A stretch of DNA of 6,531 bases from Flavobacteriaceae bacterium UBA3078 (GTDB taxonomy: Bacteria; Bacteroidota; Bacteroidia; Flavobacteriales; Flavobacteriaceae), in contig DFBO01000196.1 of the NCBI GenBank assembly GCA_002366675.1, positions 1 through 6,531 on the forward strand, in the 5' to 3' direction. Shown here piece by piece: positions 5,939-6,531 of the stretch. Position 1 is the stretch's first letter. Each line of letters opens with the position of its first letter. The notes under the pieces were generated by a model that did not search any database, had not been told where the DNA came from, and was given only the letters and a program-made list of their open reading frames with translations. The position numbers and the translations under genes are program-made.

Positions 5939-6505
5939 TTAAGCTTTAGCTGTTTTAAACTTTCTATAAAACTTAAAAACTACAAAACAGATAACACAAA
6001 CCAAAATAATAGCTACAATTGGTAAAAAGATAGAAACAATTGATAAAACTAACGATGTTCCTGTTTCCATAGTTGAAACAACTGGGTTTGCAAATCCTGC
6101 AGTAGTTGATGTTGATGCCAATCTAGTTGCAGATGTTGTTCCTGCAATAACTGCAGCTGTTCCTCCTCCTGCTATAATTGCCAGAGCCCAAGTAAATACT
6201 GGATTTAAATCGATAGCAGTAGACACCATTATGGCTGTTCCTGCAATAGCAGCTAAAGGAACAGCAATGGTATCTAATAAATTATCTATAAAAGGAATAT
6301 AATAAGCTATAATTTCTATAAATGTTGCTACTCCAAATACCACAACTGCAGATATACTACCTATCCATTGCCAAGATTCATTTAGCTCCCAAACTTGAAA
6401 GTGTGCAGCCAGGCTTAAGATAAATAGAGGAACAAAAACTCTAAATCCTACTGAAGCAGCTAGACCGATTCCTAAAAAAATACTTAATATGGATTCTATT
6501 GTCAT
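5939..6505 (-). CDS. DUF4126 family integral membrane protein
   Basis: This 188-residue, strongly hydrophobic protein has probable membrane segments at about residues 5-35, 47-70, 78-97, 103-123 and 148-180, and a short basic cytoplasmic-type tail (KFYRKFKTAKA). It resembles the DUF4126 family: an N-terminal GxGLAASVGFRVFVPLF segment, EIIAYYIPFIDNLLDTIA (64-81), and a central stretch rich in Gly, Ala, Ser and Thr (112-137) with AGTTSATR. Family function is unknown to me; the small-residue segment and multi-pass layout are compatible with a transporter or channel-like protein, but no transport signature is visible. The ATG at 6505 is the first start in frame within the window and gives a complete N-terminal helix. 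It lies 49 bases upstream of kdsB on the same strand, so co-transcription is possible, though a putative promoter box in the gap argues it may be a separate unit. Confidence 0.85.
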   Translation of the reverse strand: MTIESILSIFLGIGLAASVGFRVFVPLFILSLAAHFQVWELNESWQWIGSISAVVVFGVATFIEIIAYYIPFIDNLLDTIAVPLAAIAGTAIMVSTAIDLNPVFTWALAIIAGGGTAAVIAGTTSATRLASTSTTAGFANPVVSTMETGTSLVLSIVSIFLPIVAIILVCVICFVVFKFYRKFKTAKA

Positions 6506-6531
6506 GTTTATAAATTTCTAAAATTCTTCTT

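Overview
The window is AT-rich chromosomal DNA that reads as a member of the Bacteroidota, most likely a (marine) Flavobacteriaceae species. The evidence is the protein family content (a DUF4126 membrane protein, a secreted protein with a carboxypeptidase-like regulatory domain, Flavobacteria-type KdsB), A-rich rather than Shine-Dalgarno-type leaders, and one TAnnTTTG-like promoter box. I see no tRNA, rRNA, CRISPR array, insertion sequence or phage gene. Genes cover almost the whole window and no gene-free stretch exceeds 150 bases.

Left part, plus strand (1-2690). The 3' end of a YebC/PmpR-family gene is followed after 13 bases by a small exported protein of unknown function that must start at TTG, and then by a clear intrinsic terminator. 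Next is a separate gene for a 490-residue secreted protein with an N-terminal carboxypeptidase-D-type regulatory domain. It ends at a strong hairpin that can terminate transcription from both directions.

Right part, minus strand (2776-6505, read right to left). A DUF4126 multi-pass membrane protein is followed by a tight four-gene run: kdsB (CMP-Kdo-type cytidylyltransferase), a HAD-family phosphatase-like protein that starts at TTG, an iron-containing alcohol dehydrogenase resembling KdnB (Kdo 8-oxidase), and a short PlsC-like acyltransferase. The gaps inside the run are 20, 27 and 1 base. The pairing of a KdnB-like oxidase with a KdsB-like enzyme suggests that this organism modifies Kdo at C8, probably toward 8-amino-Kdo (Kdo8N), before activating it with CMP for LPS inner-core assembly. 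The aminotransferase that would complete that route (KdnA) is not in the window.

Overall this is a mostly ordinary housekeeping and envelope region. The item that deserves follow-up is the kdsB-HAD-kdnB-acyltransferase operon, with its missing aminotransferase and two genes of unassigned role. I found no sign of an exotic defence, mobile or RNA-based system.
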